A stretch of 64,000 nucleotides of DNA from Mesodorylaimus sp. YZB2_4 (GCA_030248295.1 JASANH010000908.1:124001-188000); one strand, 5' to 3'; positions 35,508 to 46,879 are shown, numbered from the stretch's first letter. The notes: generated from the sequence alone by a model not told the origin. Numbers and translations: made by a program.

Positions 35508-35990
35508 GTGGCCGCAGCACTAATCGACCTGGCCGCTTCTATCGGCGTGATAATGTCTTCTATTTTCGGATGTTACAGCTTACTATTAGTCCTATTGCTG
35601 TTTTTGCGAAATAAAGAGCTGCGCCCAAGGTACATGCGCTTTATCGTGAATCAAACTGTGCTTGATTTCGTTTATAGTTCAAACATGAGCACTCTGCTAC
35701 CTACTGCTATTCTAATAAGAGGAATGGCTTCTGATCTTTGCTTAGTTGCTGGTGCATTTCAGATGATTGCTGGATCTAACGTGGTGTTTGCTGATGCTTT
35801 CTTAGCTTCTCTCTGTTTTTTGCCAAACTTTGCACAAGAAAGTGTATGAATCGGAATATTGGTCTGATGTGTCTTGGAGTTTGGATATTGCGTATAATAA
35901 ACATCGTTTCGCATCTTTTTATTGGCTCTCTTGGACGTGTGAATGATTTATTTGCGCTGTCCGATTCTCATTTCAAAAATATGCTTTAAT
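35508..35990 (+). pseudogene. Fragment of a second 7TM receptor
   Basis: The first 113 codons hold three hydrophobic segments: IGVIMSSIFGCYSLLLVLLL; then after the basic loop RNKELRPRYMRF a second, VLDFVYSSNMSTLLPTAILI; then CLVAGAFQMIAGSNVVFADA. After a stop near 35849, another frame continues with IGLMCLGVWILRIINIVSHL, which looks like TM4. The initiator at 35508 is a GTG, so no convincing start exists. The pattern is that of a serpentine receptor gene decaying by frameshift, though an intron at the break cannot be excluded. The subfamily is not determined. Confidence 0.45.
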
Positions 35991-35997
35991 GACAATT

Positions 35998-36140
35998 AAG
36001 CCCAAATTATAGTTCCGTGCGATGCGTCTAATAAGCGTGCGATGCGACACTTTTGGGTCAACTGGCAATGTAAAAGGATGCCTAAAATGTCGCATCGCAA
36101 GCTTATTTAACGCATCGCATCGAACTATACTTCCAGCCTT
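35998..36140. repeat. Short palindromic MITE, family A copy 2
   Basis: The same arms and core as 883-1024: ATAAGCGTGCGATGCGACAC, core TTTTGGGTCAACTGGCAATG, and right arm CGCATCGAACTATACTTCCA. The left outer end is degraded. Confidence 0.75.
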
Positions 36141-36179
36141 ACTGCGTATTTTTCTCGATGTTGCAGTTTGAGCGTGCGA

Positions 36180-36900
36180 CAGCTCCTCTTTGCTCTCGTG
36201 CCGGTGGGTTCGGGCTGATCTTAACGAGACGAGTGGTCCACGTCTTTAATAGCCCAAGTCTGGTAGAGGCTTATTCCTGCAGAGTATCGATCACTAAAAC
36301 CCTGATTCCTCAACAACCCCTCAGGCGTGTTTGCCGCACCTCCCGAGGGTGCCTGCAGCTGTTCTACAGCATCCACTAGCCTGGCTGCTGATTGAATGCA
36401 CCCGGCCCTAAGATGCCTGCGGCGAACAGTTCCAGTGTCGATGGCGCAGTAAAGAGCAAAGTCAATAAAACAGGATCCTTTACGAGCACGATGATGTCTC
36501 ATTGCCCTAGATCCAACCCACAGACAATGCGGCAGACAAACCAAGTACCTGCCTCGGAGTCAACTCCTGGACTTTTCCAGTATTAACCAAAGGAAACGAC
36601 GACCCCAGAGGCCCTTTGAGAGAATGCTAATCAAAGTCCCTGACCGGCATCCGGCTCGGCCCACACTTCTGCCAAACAAGTTGTACAAATACGAAGGGTG
36701 GCTGTCCACAAAATCGGAACAGACAGATCGAGTCGAGAACGAGTCGAGCGAAAACAAGCAAGAAAGAGCCCCGATCGCTCCCGGCAGCCTGCTCTTATAC
36801 TGCCCTGGCCCTTATACCCCCTCCCAACTAACCCTATTGCCCAAGCTACACCTTCACTAAAGAGTTCCAGGCGCCCCCCCCAGCGGCAATGGTCACAACA
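36180..36900. repeat. Dispersed repeat C, copy 1
   Basis: Shares ordered blocks with 46880-48180: CGAGTGGTCCA...TCTTTA/CTATAT...GGTAGA..CTTAT.CCTGCAGA; CACAGACAA..CGG.CAAAC; CGAGTACCTGCC.; CTCC.GTAT.AAC.AAGGAAA; and near the end a GAGTTCCAGGCGCCC-type block with GTCACA. It is probably one transposon family. No coding content. Confidence 0.6.
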
Positions 36901-38220
36901 ATGAGTAGCTTCCTTTTTTGATTTTTTTAATATAAAATTTTTATTCACATTAAAGCTCATCAAAATTGTCAGCTAACGAACTCAGAAGGAGAAAAAATTT
37001 ACAGAACGATCGAGATATGCTAATTTCATTGGCATCTGAACCTTCGCTTCAATTTCAGTCTATCTGCCAGGTACAAATTTCGGTCTATCTGCCAAAAATT
37101 GGGATCAACATGTATTCCTTGTGCGCTGTGAACGACTAGCTTGTTTATTGCTGTAGCTATTTACAATATCACACCGATTATGAATACCATCGTGACTCAC
37201 TGCCGGATCGGATCATTCAATCTGAACTATCGATCAGACATTCTAAACTGAAAGTGTTTGCAATGACATTTGGCAAACAACTAACTACTGCGCATTTTTC
37301 TTCCAACCACTCTAGTGTAATGAATGAGATGAGATCAATATTTCGCATTGATGCTACCTTTTTCTGCTCATAATTAGAATTACAAGTCAGCTCATCATTA
37401 TTATTATTTGAGACCAAAGAAAACATGGATAAATTACAAGGGAACATTGCTAGCCGTTAACCAGAAACACATCGCCTTTTAGGGTACAAGAGGACGCATA
37501 TTCGATTCAGAAACGGTGGTCGTTTTATCATTGGCTCTTCCCCCATCGCAATCCATTTTTCCTCCCCGCTCACTGGCTGCCGTTGTTTATTTCCTGGATC
37601 CGTTGTTCCAACGGTCCACGTGGTGGTGCCTATGATGGAAAGAAAGGCTACCAGTCTCGCGTAGAAGCTGATGAAAATAGCGAAGATCAGTTTTACCTCA
37701 TCGCCTTTGTTAGTCTCCTTGTTGTTGTCCCCGGTTGGAGCATCTCCCGTGGTTGAAGTTGTTGCCACCTGAGGTGCCGCTGATGATCGGTTAATTGTTG
37801 AGGAGGCCACTGATCACTGCGGTGGTGCGAGCGCCATTGTTGCTTGTCGACTTAATGCTTTCGACTGAATTGCTGCTATCGGTGGTTGGCGCAGTTAAGG
37901 TATTACTCGCTGCGCCAGTGACAATCTGAAAAGAACCGTGTTCGTCTCTTGGTTCAGCACAGCTGTCCTTATCTGGTAAGAATGCATATTCCTGATATGA
38001 CTCAAAGAGGCAAAAGTCCACTGCGTAGAAATCCTCTGCAGGAAAATACTCTCCATCCTCTTCTACGGCGGCATGCTGTCCTCCCGAGGAAGTGGCTGAT
38101 GACTGATTATTCTCTGTTCTATGATTACTACGTTCTCGGTTCCCATCTTTTCTGTTACCTGATGATCAGGGTACTGGAGCGGTCCGCTGTGGGTGCTGAC
38201 CTGACCTGTGACCTCTGTGA
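36901..38220. other. Low-information region left of the gag fragment
   Basis: Minus-strand frames at 37457-37810 and 37791-38021 are rich in Thr, Ser and Asn and lie downstream of the gag-like frame. They may be its decayed continuation, but no protease, reverse transcriptase or integrase motif was seen. Confidence 0.35.
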
Positions 38221-38796
38221 TTACTGACCTGATACGAAACCGTGACAGCTTCCTGTCCGTTCAAACGAGCTTTTGCACTGGCGCACGTACAATCGGCAGT
38301 CGGCTCTGATGTGATTCAACGGACCACAATGATGGCTGGCTGTGTTGCCATTTCTCTCGAAAGTCTGTTTCGCAGCCACCAGCGCTCTGCAGGATTCGAC
38401 CGTATGGCCACGAGATCCATCGTATGTGCAAATCAAAAGCGACTGCGGCTGCTGTTGTTGGGGCGACAATGAAGACGTGCTTCCAGCTCGTTGAGCGCTG
38501 GAGTGGCCGCGACCACCACGGCCACCTCGACCGCCACTTCTGAAGCCTCCTCGGCTCCCATAGGCGAGGTTCAAACTGTTCGCAATTTCATTGCTTGTCG
38601 GGTTCGTGACAACCGAACGTTGAATATCTGAATTGGTTAAAGAAAACATGCGTTGATTCATCTTGGCAGTGTTTGCTGTCGCTGCTGCTTCATCTAAACT
38701 CCTTCCCATATTTAGATATGCTGCTTTCCAAAGTTTACAGTTAAAATGACTCTTGTCTGATACTTCCAGACCGCTAACAAATCGTTCTTTTAGCAC
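38221..38796 (-). pseudogene. Gag-like fragment of a retroelement
   Basis: A 191-codon frame. It has a helical N-terminal part (DEAAATANTAKMNQRMFSL), a Gly/Arg-rich stretch (GGFRSGGRGGRGGRGH), a Gln run, then two degenerate zinc-knuckle-like blocks: CTYDGSRGHTVESC and SHHCGPLNHIRADC. Each has lost one Cys of the CCHC pattern (Asp and Ser in place). The layout fits the capsid/nucleocapsid end of an LTR-retrotransposon gag. No pol was found and no LTRs were recognised, so this is a relic. Alternatively, it is an RGG-rich host RNA-binding protein with knuckles, which I consider less likely. Confidence 0.5.
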
Positions 38797-38965
38797 CAGT
38801 GTTCTAGCTGACTCTTGCTCATTTCCGCATGCTTGCTGTACGAGTGATCTTAAGTCGAACTCTTCAAAACCAAAAATTGTAATTTGTTGATTGTTTCTAG
38901 CGGCAAAAGAAAGCTTTCTGCAAGATAACAGGAGTCATGAGAAAGGATCTTGAGCGTAGAGACCA

Positions 38966-39200
38966 CCATGCAGGGCTCTTTCCAAACTCGCTTTTCGGGT
39001 TTTGGGTTTAAGCTTCCAACACTCATCAGGTTTTGGGCAAAAAATCCAGAAGAATTTTAAAAACTCCCGGGAACTCACGCGATAACCACTGCTGACCCAT
39101 TGGACAGACACCCCATATATTTTCAGAGTGCAGTCTCTTGCACCTGTCAACAAATTACAGTTTTTGGTTTTGTTAAGTTCGACGCATCGGCTGGCAAGGT
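38966..39200. repeat. Foldback MITE family B, half copy
   Basis: Begins at the element's centre (CAGGGCTCTTTCCAAACTCG) and runs through GATAACCACTGCTGACCCAT to GTTAAGTTCGACGCATCGGC, matching the right half of the copy at 48453-48888. The left half is missing. Confidence 0.6.
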
Positions 39201-39229
39201 TGCCTTTTCAGATTTTGCAAATGCTTAGA

Positions 39230-39440
39230 GTCAGACGACAGAAATATACATTTCAGTGAGAATTAGAATGGAAAGAAGTGGAAATATCCGTTTTTATGAA
39301 CACAATTTGAAGTTATGGTCACAGTTATTTACTGTAAGAGCAGCATGGATCTTCTTCTTTTTCCTTCATCAGTTTGTAAAGTAGATCCATGATCAGCAGT
39401 GTGGAAAAGCCCTGAGAGAAGTGCTGCTTGTGCCATGGCA
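39230..39440. repeat. Dispersed repeat shared with 7435-7640
   Basis: Same ordered blocks as at 7.4-7.6 kb, including AGCATGGATCTTC, CATCAGTTTGTAAAG and ATCCATGATCAGCAG. No coding content. Confidence 0.45.
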
Positions 39441-40060
39441 CCCATGAAAATATATACTCTATGCTTATCATGGGGAGCAACCTTTCGAAAAAAGTTCATA
39501 CATTGTCGATTGTTAAAAAAATTACTAGCACTTCACATAATCCGATCCGAAATTCTTCCCATATGATCCAATCCGACAAACCCCGTCCAATCCGATCGTG
39601 ATTCGTGACCCTGTTGTAGCTGTGGTTCGGCCAATCAAGGCAGAATTATTGAAGATGATTTTAAATGGTTGCCTCAAAATAATGTGGCGCCGATTACAGA
39701 AAAGAAAAAAAAAGAATGTTGTGGTGGAGTATTTAAAAACAATTTAACCTGTTAACGATAAGCAGTCAGAAAATTTTGATGTTGTAGATTTAATTGAGTC
39801 ACGAATCTGTTTCATCTCATGTCATGTTTTTTCTGTCACTTTCAGGGGCTGTAGAGGATGTAGGCTAAAGAGTCGGATGAACTAAGCTAGCGCTACTGTA
39901 CGAGCGCTAGCTGAGGCGCTACGAGCAGTGGTGGCCCAACGACAATGTAAAGTGGCCACAAAAGCTGGAAAAAACCAAGCCCCGCACTGTTATCAGAGTT
40001 TTTGTCAGCTTACGCTCGCATCTTGATCGCAGATTCCCCGCACTCCGTGCCCCTAGAATC

Positions 40061-40972
40061 ATGTCAATAATTGATAAGTCGACTTCGTTTGGAATAGTCG
40101 TCTTTTTCATTTCCTGGTATCTGATGGCATTGTCTCATCAACAATTGACTTTGAATCGAGAAACTGAAGCCGCAACAGGACATCATCCGTGCATCGAACC
40201 TGAATCCAAGAAACCCAAGTCGAAAATCGAAGCAGAAAAACTACTGAAAAGCGGATTTGAATCCAAGATCAAACATAAATCGGAATCCAAACCGAAATCA
40301 AATCCAGAAAAAGGAACGCTCGAGCCGGAACTAGAAATTGAATCCGAACTAGCAATCGAGCGGGAAGCAAAGAGTGAATCCGATATGGAACTCGGTCTGG
40401 AAACGAAAAAAGAATCGGAATCGAAGATCGAACCAGAACTGACGATTGAACAGGGGTCCGAAGAAACCGAACTAAAAGCGAAAATCGACTCAGACGAATC
40501 GGAGTCCATGATCAAACCAGAACTGGAAATCAAGGTGGAACAAAATATCGAGGAAGAAGCAAAAAGCGAATTGGAACCCAAGATCGAAGTAGAGATGGAA
40601 ACAAAAATCGAACTAGAACCAACTACTGAACCGGCACCCGAAATCAAACCGGAAGCGCACATGAAAATCGAAGAAGAACCCACGATCGAATCGGAACAAC
40701 AAATCGCGCAAGGCCTGGAGCCAAATTCGAAAGTCCAGCCAGAAGTCAAGATCGAACAAGAATCGAAGGTCGTACTGCAAACGAAAACCGAAACACAAGT
40801 AAAGATCGAGTCGGAGTCAAACATCAAACCAGAATCAGAAACAAAACCGGAACTGAAAGTTGAACCAGAACAAATGACTGACCACAAGTCAGCTCCAAAC
40901 GTAGAAAAAGAATCCAAAGTCGAGCCAGAACTCGAAGAAGAACCAGAAGTCGAAACGATACCTGTGATGTAA
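40061..40972 (+). CDS. Secreted or anchored Glu/Lys-rich repeat protein
   Basis: A single 303-codon frame from an ATG in a reasonable context. Residues 9-26 (SFGIVVFFISWYLMALSH) form a signal peptide or signal anchor. After about residue 45 the chain is almost entirely short degenerate units of the type [I/L]-E-P-E-[L/S]-x-[I/K]-E, dominated by Glu with Lys, Ser, Ile and Pro and only occasional aromatic residues. There is no globular domain. Such chains are expected to be disordered and strongly acidic. The repeats look built from a short ancestral GAA-rich unit, and the opposite strand is also open for 244 codons as a by-product. No orthologue is recognised. Neighbours are the PP2C-like cluster to the right, but no functional link is shown. 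Confidence 0.7.
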   Translation: MSIIDKSTSFGIVVFFISWYLMALSHQQLTLNRETEAATGHHPCIEPESKKPKSKIEAEKLLKSGFESKIKHKSESKPKSNPEKGTLEPELEIESELAIEREAKSESDMELGLETKKESESKIEPELTIEQGSEETELKAKIDSDESESMIKPELEIKVEQNIEEEAKSELEPKIEVEMETKIELEPTTEPAPEIKPEAHMKIEEEPTIESEQQIAQGLEPNSKVQPEVKIEQESKVVLQTKTETQVKIESESNIKPESETKPELKVEPEQMTDHKSAPNVEKESKVEPELEEEPEVETIPVM

Positions 40973-41703
40973 ACGAATCAGAATCGGAGAAACGGAATGA
41001 TGCAGTAGATCCGTATGATATAACGTTCATATTGTTTAAACATGGCGCTTTCCTTTTCTTTTTGCTCATCGAAGCGCGCTCTTAAATTAAGCCTAAAATA
41101 AAAAACCAATTTAAAAATGAGTATTGTGTGCTGTACATGCAATATGCGAAATAAAACGCTGTAAACTCGTTAGAATGCAAATTTGTTTTTTTGCAAATTT
41201 TTTATTGTCAAAGATATCTAGAAAATTTCTATCCGAGCGAATCGGCCTTGGATTTTGGTGGCTATCTACTATTTATAAAAAACGAAATTTATCTGCCAAC
41301 ACAGCACACAGCATTGCGTCCGTGATTCCCCTTCGACAAGAGAAGTTTCCACTAATGACCCCAAATGACCATGGCATAAATGTTGGGAAGAACTCTTCGC
41401 TCTAAAAAATGGACTCATTCTGCAAGCTATGCAAACTAGAAAATACGAGCATAGCGTGTTACTTTTTTGCTAAACTTGCTAAATTTGTTTCCAACCACGG
41501 TATCGCGTTGGGACGACTATCTTTTATTCAGGATGACTTTTTACACTAAAAATTCACAGGAAGCTTCATGATTGAAAAACATCACCTATACAGTACATAC
41601 TAGACGCAAATTCCAAGTACGTTGTAAAAAAGAAAGAATAAAACCAGTACAGAATGAAAAGCAAAATCGTAAGTATTGGATGAAAAAGCCTGCGAAAAAT
41701 CAT
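40973..41703. other. Convergent spacer
   Basis: Space between the Glu-rich gene (+) and the PP2C-like gene (-). AAAATAAAAAAC near 41094 could serve the former's polyadenylation. No gene recognised. Confidence 0.4.
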
Positions 41704-43059
41704 TTACAAGTTGACAATCAAGACAGATAAATGATCCTTAAATTGCAATTTGGAAGACACTGTATCTACTAATTGTTTAGCACCAAAATATTTCTTGTGC
41801 TTATTTTGAGCAACGATTTCCAGCGCTTCCTTTCCAGTCAAAACATCCCACACACATCTGGTGGCCATGATAACACTCAAATTCGGATTTTTGGACAAAG
41901 TGATGACAACGAAATTGGGTCCATTCATTACCCATCCTTTATCCTTGAAATTCGCAGCACCGAGCGCACGAAAAACTGGCACAATTCCACCAATCCGCCA
42001 GTTGCCCATGACCCGAGTCAAAGTTCCACCAGCTGCAAGGAGTTGGGTGGCGTTCTGAAACACCCCGTGCGAGTGGATGGAAGAAAACTAGTGAATGGAC
42101 TTACTGTACCTTGCCAGCTTGATGGTCCTGAGTCACGTACCATTGACCACGAGCAAAGAAGGCAGCGCGGCTGTCCCCGAGATTTGAAAGAACGAGATAT
42201 TGGCTCGTACGTACACCTATCAAAACGGTTGATCCACATGCGCTTTGCGGCGAGTTTTCTTTCTCGATTAAGAGTCGATCAAAATTGGCAATCTCTTCTC
42301 TAACTATCTGAAACGATTAAGCATTGTTCACGAAAAAGACGATAAAACGTCGTCAAAGCAGGGCTCACTTTCATTATTTGCGCATCATCCAGCGTGAACT
42401 CCTTGTTCATTCGGTTTAGTATAATCGGAAGCAGATACTTTTCTGCCGCATTGCAAAAAAACTGAAAACGAGCAAAAAGTACACACGCGATCGCGCGGAT
42501 CGATGATCAGATTGATAATGCTTAGACCGAATCGATCAAGCACTTCAAAGAACGAACTTGTTTCATACCGAACAGCCACCAAAACCTTCAAAAAGCCCAA
42601 ACGCCCAAAGCATGTGCGCCCCCGTTCGTCCGTTATCGATTACAGCAAATCGTTGAAAAAATTTTGATCGCCGATTTTTCTCAGCGTAAAACGCGAAACT
42701 GCGATTCTCAAATCCCCAATGAGATTTATTGTTAGCTAAAAGATTTTTTCTTAGGCCGCTGTTTCTAAAACAGAAAATAGGTCTAAGAGCATACTGAAAT
42801 TTTGTAGCGTGCGAAAATTCATTTCAAATGGGTCCGCTAGAAATCAAATAAATTCATGGGCAAGATTTATCAACAAATATAAAAAATTACTTTTAATCGA
42901 TACCACAAACCATGCAAAAGCGACTATCAAAATCACGGAATTGACGCATCCCCAAAAGATCGGTACGTTCGACGACTGCGCAGGCTTGCGTTTTCGATTG
43001 CAGAAAAAATTTTTGCGTTTACAGCGTTTCGATTTCTGCTGCTGATCTTGCTGATCCAT
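41704..43059 (-). CDS. Membrane-anchored PP2C-like protein, copy 1
   Basis: Exons (complement): 42891-43059, 42569-42735, 42369-42461, 42110-42307, 41704-42054. Phases 1, 0, 0, 0 all agree, giving 325 aa. The N-terminus is Lys/Arg-rich, with a single membrane helix at about residues 33-53 (NSVILIVAFAWFVV). A PP2C-fold domain follows: QRFAVIDNG; FGLFEGFGG (the DGHGG metal site has Glu for Asp); CGSTVLIGV; LGDSRAAFF; TQDH; ATRCVWDVL (Arg where ASDGLWD has Asp); and KDHLSVLIV (the final Asp kept, Asn changed). The fold is therefore present, but two metal-binding Asp are replaced, so catalysis is doubtful. By the positive-inside rule the domain would face outside or the lumen (inference). It is head-to-head with copy 2. 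Confidence 0.88.
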
Positions 43060-43256
43060 GCGCACAGATCTCGTCCATGTAACTGATCCAATCGACCAGA
43101 CGCAACATGAGTCCCCTGCCTAGAACTTTACACTGCCGTCTCTTCTGCACAGCATTGGACTGCAAACCAATGGCATTGGTCGGCTTGGACGGAGTCAACT
43201 CACCCTAGAAGTCTGCATTTTCGTTTGCGTCCTCAATATTGATCGTTTGGGCAATC
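43060..43256. promoter_or_regulatory. Shared divergent promoter region
   Basis: Only 197 bases separate the two start codons of the head-to-head PP2C-like genes, so both promoters and 5'UTRs must lie here or within the first exons. No TATA box is evident. The inference is from spacing only. Confidence 0.5.
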
Positions 43257-45076
43257 ATGGCAAAACATACAACAAAGCCTAAGAAAAACCGACGATCAAA
43301 ATTTAGAAAACTTTTTCGCGGATGGTATTGGAAAAGTGCTATTGGCGTCGGTTGCTTGTCCGCTTTCGTGTGGTATTGCTGGATACATATTGACCGTACG
43401 CCAGCTTTAAAAATTCTAGATTTAAAAAAAATTGTAACATCCGCGTTATAGAAATTTGGCCAGGGGCAAAGTTTTCCACTAATTTTCAAGAATTAATGAG
43501 CAAAAGTGGGTTTTATTTTTTCATGGTCGATATAAAAATAAGGCAATTTTTCTAGCCGGTAGCAGTGAGGAATGGGGATTTCAGCGCGGCGGTTTTGCTT
43601 TCTATGCGACGAAAGGAAGGCGCAAAGAAATGCGAGATCGATTTGCTATTTATCATAATGGAGAAACTGGCCACAATGCATTGTCAGTTTTTGGTATTTT
43701 TCGAGGATTCCGTTGTCATGTAAGCGCTAGCTTTTTATCTGCTACGCAGCATTCGGTAATTCAACTCATTCGCAGCAATGAGCCTGTACAATTGCTTGAA
43801 TTCCCTCTACGAGCTTCGCATGAATGATGTCCCTTACCCCAGCGTGAGCGCTCGTTGTACAATTTGTAAGACACCATTTTATTTCATGGATGTTTTTCGT
43901 GGTTTCTGGCTTTAATTTATCGTTTCCTTTTCAAAAAGTAACAGGTGTCGCCATTCTGCAAGAAAAAGCTTCGAAGCGCTGCCACGCGCAAAGATCTTGA
44001 AGTTGAAGTCTATTCATTCAGATATCTAAATTTCGTCTAATTGTCATAAGCGGTTTAAAGCGGGAAGTTCAAACTCTTAGTTGCACGACGTCTGTGAAAT
44101 AGTCCATCACGAGGAAGTCCCACATTGCGCTGGTTAGTTCTCCTGTGTTACTTGGGGTGATCTGGCAGTCAGGGCGTGATGCAAAATACGTAGTCCACTG
44201 GAGTTCAGTTTTTAAGCGTGTCTGCACATCGGATCGATCGATCCTAGCCTCACAGAGATTTAAAATATTATTTAAAAGTATGCTAATAATAAAGTGAATG
44301 CAATTTCTATTGCTTTCTAGAATTATTCAAATGCGGTGGAACGGGTACTGTTTCCGTCCATAGTGGAAACAGTTAAAGGATCATATATGTTTGAAAATCA
44401 CATGAGAAATGTAAGAAACTATTTTTCTGCACATTTCTTGCGTTCATCATTTACTCTTGATTTTTAGTTAATTTACAAAAAGTTTTCCAATTTCGATGAG
44501 GTGCTACTGCGACAAGGAGCCGAGGACAGCTTGTGCGGTGCGATGGTTCTGATCGCTATTCGAGCCAGTGGTCGAATTATGATTGCGAACATGGGCGATA
44601 GTCAGGTCGTTGTCTCAACAGAAAACACGGAAAAATTGTTATTTTCTTCGCCCAACAAAGTGGAGGAGGTAACTAAAGCCTAAAACACCATTTTTTGATC
44701 TTTTTTTAAATTATTGTCACAGGTCACTCGAAAAATCGTGAATGACGGGGGATCAGTATCGAAGGTAAACAATGTTTGGAATATCGAAGGAATTTTTCCA
44801 TCCAGTCGAGGACTCGGAGTGGCGAAATTCAAGACAAAACAATGGATCAAAGGGACACCATTATTTCAAGAAATTGATATGAAGGAAGTTGGTTCGTCTT
44901 CTGTTGCAATGATCAGCACAGGCAGTGTGTTTAGCGTTATAAATATAAGCGATTCGTTTTCGACAATTTTCGAGAATAGGAAGAAAAAATATTTTGGTGC
45001 AAAGCAATTGGTACAGGACGCTAGGCGAAAGAATCCGGTGGACAATTTGTCTGTTATGATAGTCAAATTACTGTGA
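43257..45076 (+). CDS. Membrane-anchored PP2C-like protein, copy 2
   Basis: Exons: 43257-43395, 43556-43719, 44321-44410, 44468-44668, 44723-45076. Phases 1, 0, 0, 0 are identical to the other copies, giving 315 aa. The N-terminus is basic (KKNRRSKFRKLFR), with a membrane helix at about 26-43 (SAIGVGCLSAFVWYCW). PP2C landmarks: RDRFAIYHNGETGH; FGIFRGFRC in place of the FGVFDGHGG metal site; SLCGAMVLIAI; ANMGDSQVVV; WNIEGIFPSSRGLG; STGSVFSVI where ASDGLWDVL is expected; YFGAKQLV; and VDNLSVMIV with Asp and Asn kept. The substitutions at the first and fourth blocks remove metal ligands, more severely than in copy 1. The first donor (GTACGC) is unusual but gives the right phase. Length and layout match the siblings, so the gene is probably functional as a non-catalytic protein. 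Confidence 0.88.
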
Positions 45077-45382
45077 GTCTTTCATGTCGTCTGGGGTAAA
45101 ACGTCATGAAGTGGTCTTTTAATGACAATATCAGTACTAATATCAGAAGAGCGCATTAAAACTTATTATGCGAAATTATCTCAATCTTCTGATGATCGGA
45201 TGATAGACTTCGCTGTTCAGGCGTGTGTGATTATATGACGAGTGTACACGCGGGTAATGTGCGAGATGGCCGCATTTACAGCAGTGTTAATGCGGCTAGT
45301 GTACTGTTGCACTGTTTAGCCACAGCCCTAGCCCCACTGTGGCTACACTGCGTGTAGGCTTGTGACTACGTGGCTTACCTAA

Positions 45383-46448
45383 AGGCTCCTGCATACTAGG
45401 CGCGTGGACGCGTGCGGGCGTGCGAGCGCGCGTGCGTGAACGAAAATTCAGGTATACTTCACGCGTGAAAGCTGGCGTGGGCGCGTGCGTGAAGATGGCG
45501 CGTGCGTGAGAGAATGGGGAGGGGGCGGTCGCGTGAACACGTGACGGCACCTTGCGTGAACGCGTGAAGACTCGTAGCGGATTAGTCTGCTACTGGCGGA
45601 TAGTTTCGCAGTCTCACTCGTGAAATCGAAGCCGTCTTTTGTGATTGCAGCAGATCGATATTTTTAAAATCCTTGAAAATGCCTCAAATTTGTCTCAAAA
45701 AACGTCTAGCGATAATTGCATTGACTTTTTACGCCGCCTGTAAAATCATTAAGAAACGAAAGTCTCGAAAAGGACGTCCATATGTGCGGGCTGTCAATTG
45801 TTCGAGGAAACAAGACGGCGATTTTGTGAGCCTAGTTTTGCCAATGAGACAAATGGATGAGCAGTTCCACTTTGATTATTTTCGAATGAGTGTGGATCGA
45901 TTTAATGACTTGTTGAAACTAGTTGAGAATAGATTATGGCACCAGTTTCTTTTGATCATAAATTGGTCTTTGTGATTCGGATGCGCTTTTTGCCATATTA
46001 AAAGACGGGGTCGAACTGACTCGATCAGACAAAACTTCCATTCCTCGCCACGCTCGGCGGCCACTGAAACAAAATCATTCGATAATAAAGCCACGATATA
46101 CAAGAAGCGAATTTCTCAAACCGTCGTACTTTTCGATAAATGTTAAGAGAATAGATTACGGCGACCTTTTTTCTAGACTTTTTTGGTTTCTTAACAAAAA
46201 ATCCATTAGATTCGAGACTTCACGCGCGTGCGTGATTGATCCAGGAAAAGTCAATTTTGGTCCGCACGCCACGCACCGCGTTCACGCTTAGCGTTCACGC
46301 GACCATCACGCGAGCCCAACTTTTTCGACCAGCCAGCATACTTCGACGCGGCGCGTGGCGTGGCCGCGTGATCACGTGACCGACCGCCACGCGCTCACGC
46401 CAAGCACGCACGCCCGCACGCGTCCACGCGCCTAGTATGCAGGAGCCT
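45383..46448 (+). mobile_element. PIF/Harbinger-type element with 3-bp duplication
   Basis: TAA is duplicated at 45380-45382 and 46449-46451. The ends AGGCTCCTGCATACTAGGCG and, inverted, CGCCTAGTATGCAGGAGCCT are perfect, and continue with CGTGGACGCGTGCGGGCGTG. Subterminal DNA is packed with CGCGTG/CACGCG motifs. An internal frame (45679-45975) encodes RPYVRAVNCSRKQDGDFVSL and FDYFRMSVDRFNDLLKLVEN, like the N-terminal part of HARBI1-family transposases. The catalytic DDE part is absent from the 1066 bases. The element is a deletion derivative. Confidence 0.9.
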
Positions 46449-46654
46449 TAATGCCGCTGTCTTGTCACAAGCCAAAATGTGGGAGTGATATACAGTTGTA
46501 TATCTAGGTTGCTAACTTTTAAAATCTGGCTGAAGTCTAGCTTTAGAGATACTGCACTGTTTCCTTTATCCTTGGACCACTTTATCCTCTCAAGTCTGCG
46601 TAAAGGGTGAGACAAGTGTGACAAAGCTGGCTTTATAGCTGAATTAAACCCCCC

Positions 46655-46696
46655 AAATGTTTGAAATATCGAAGGAATTTCCCCATCCAGTCGAAT
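46655..46696 (+). pseudogene. Captured fragment of PP2C-like copy 2 exon 5
   Basis: AATGTTTGAAATATCGAAGG and the following bases to CCAGTCGA match 44771-44809 in exon 5 of copy 2 at 36 of 39 positions. Neither flank continues the gene. This is a small exon shard within repeat-rich DNA. Confidence 0.75.
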
Positions 46697-46879
46697 TGGC
46701 CCAGAGCAAGAAATAACATGAAACATCATCTTTAGATCGTAAGCCAGGTTAGTCACATCACGTCCGAGTACACTACATTCGGCAGTAGCAGTCGATGACT
46801 CGTCAGCTGGGTTCGACTCCCACACTGCCCGATAAAAAAGCACAAGCTGACTGGGTAAATTCAGTGTATGGTCAAAGTG

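Noticed and set aside
40183-40917. Minus-strand open frame of 244 codons, Ser/Phe-rich
   Set aside because: It is the antisense of the Glu-rich repeat gene. GAA/GAG-rich repeats leave the other strand open, and its composition is only the complement of the repeats.
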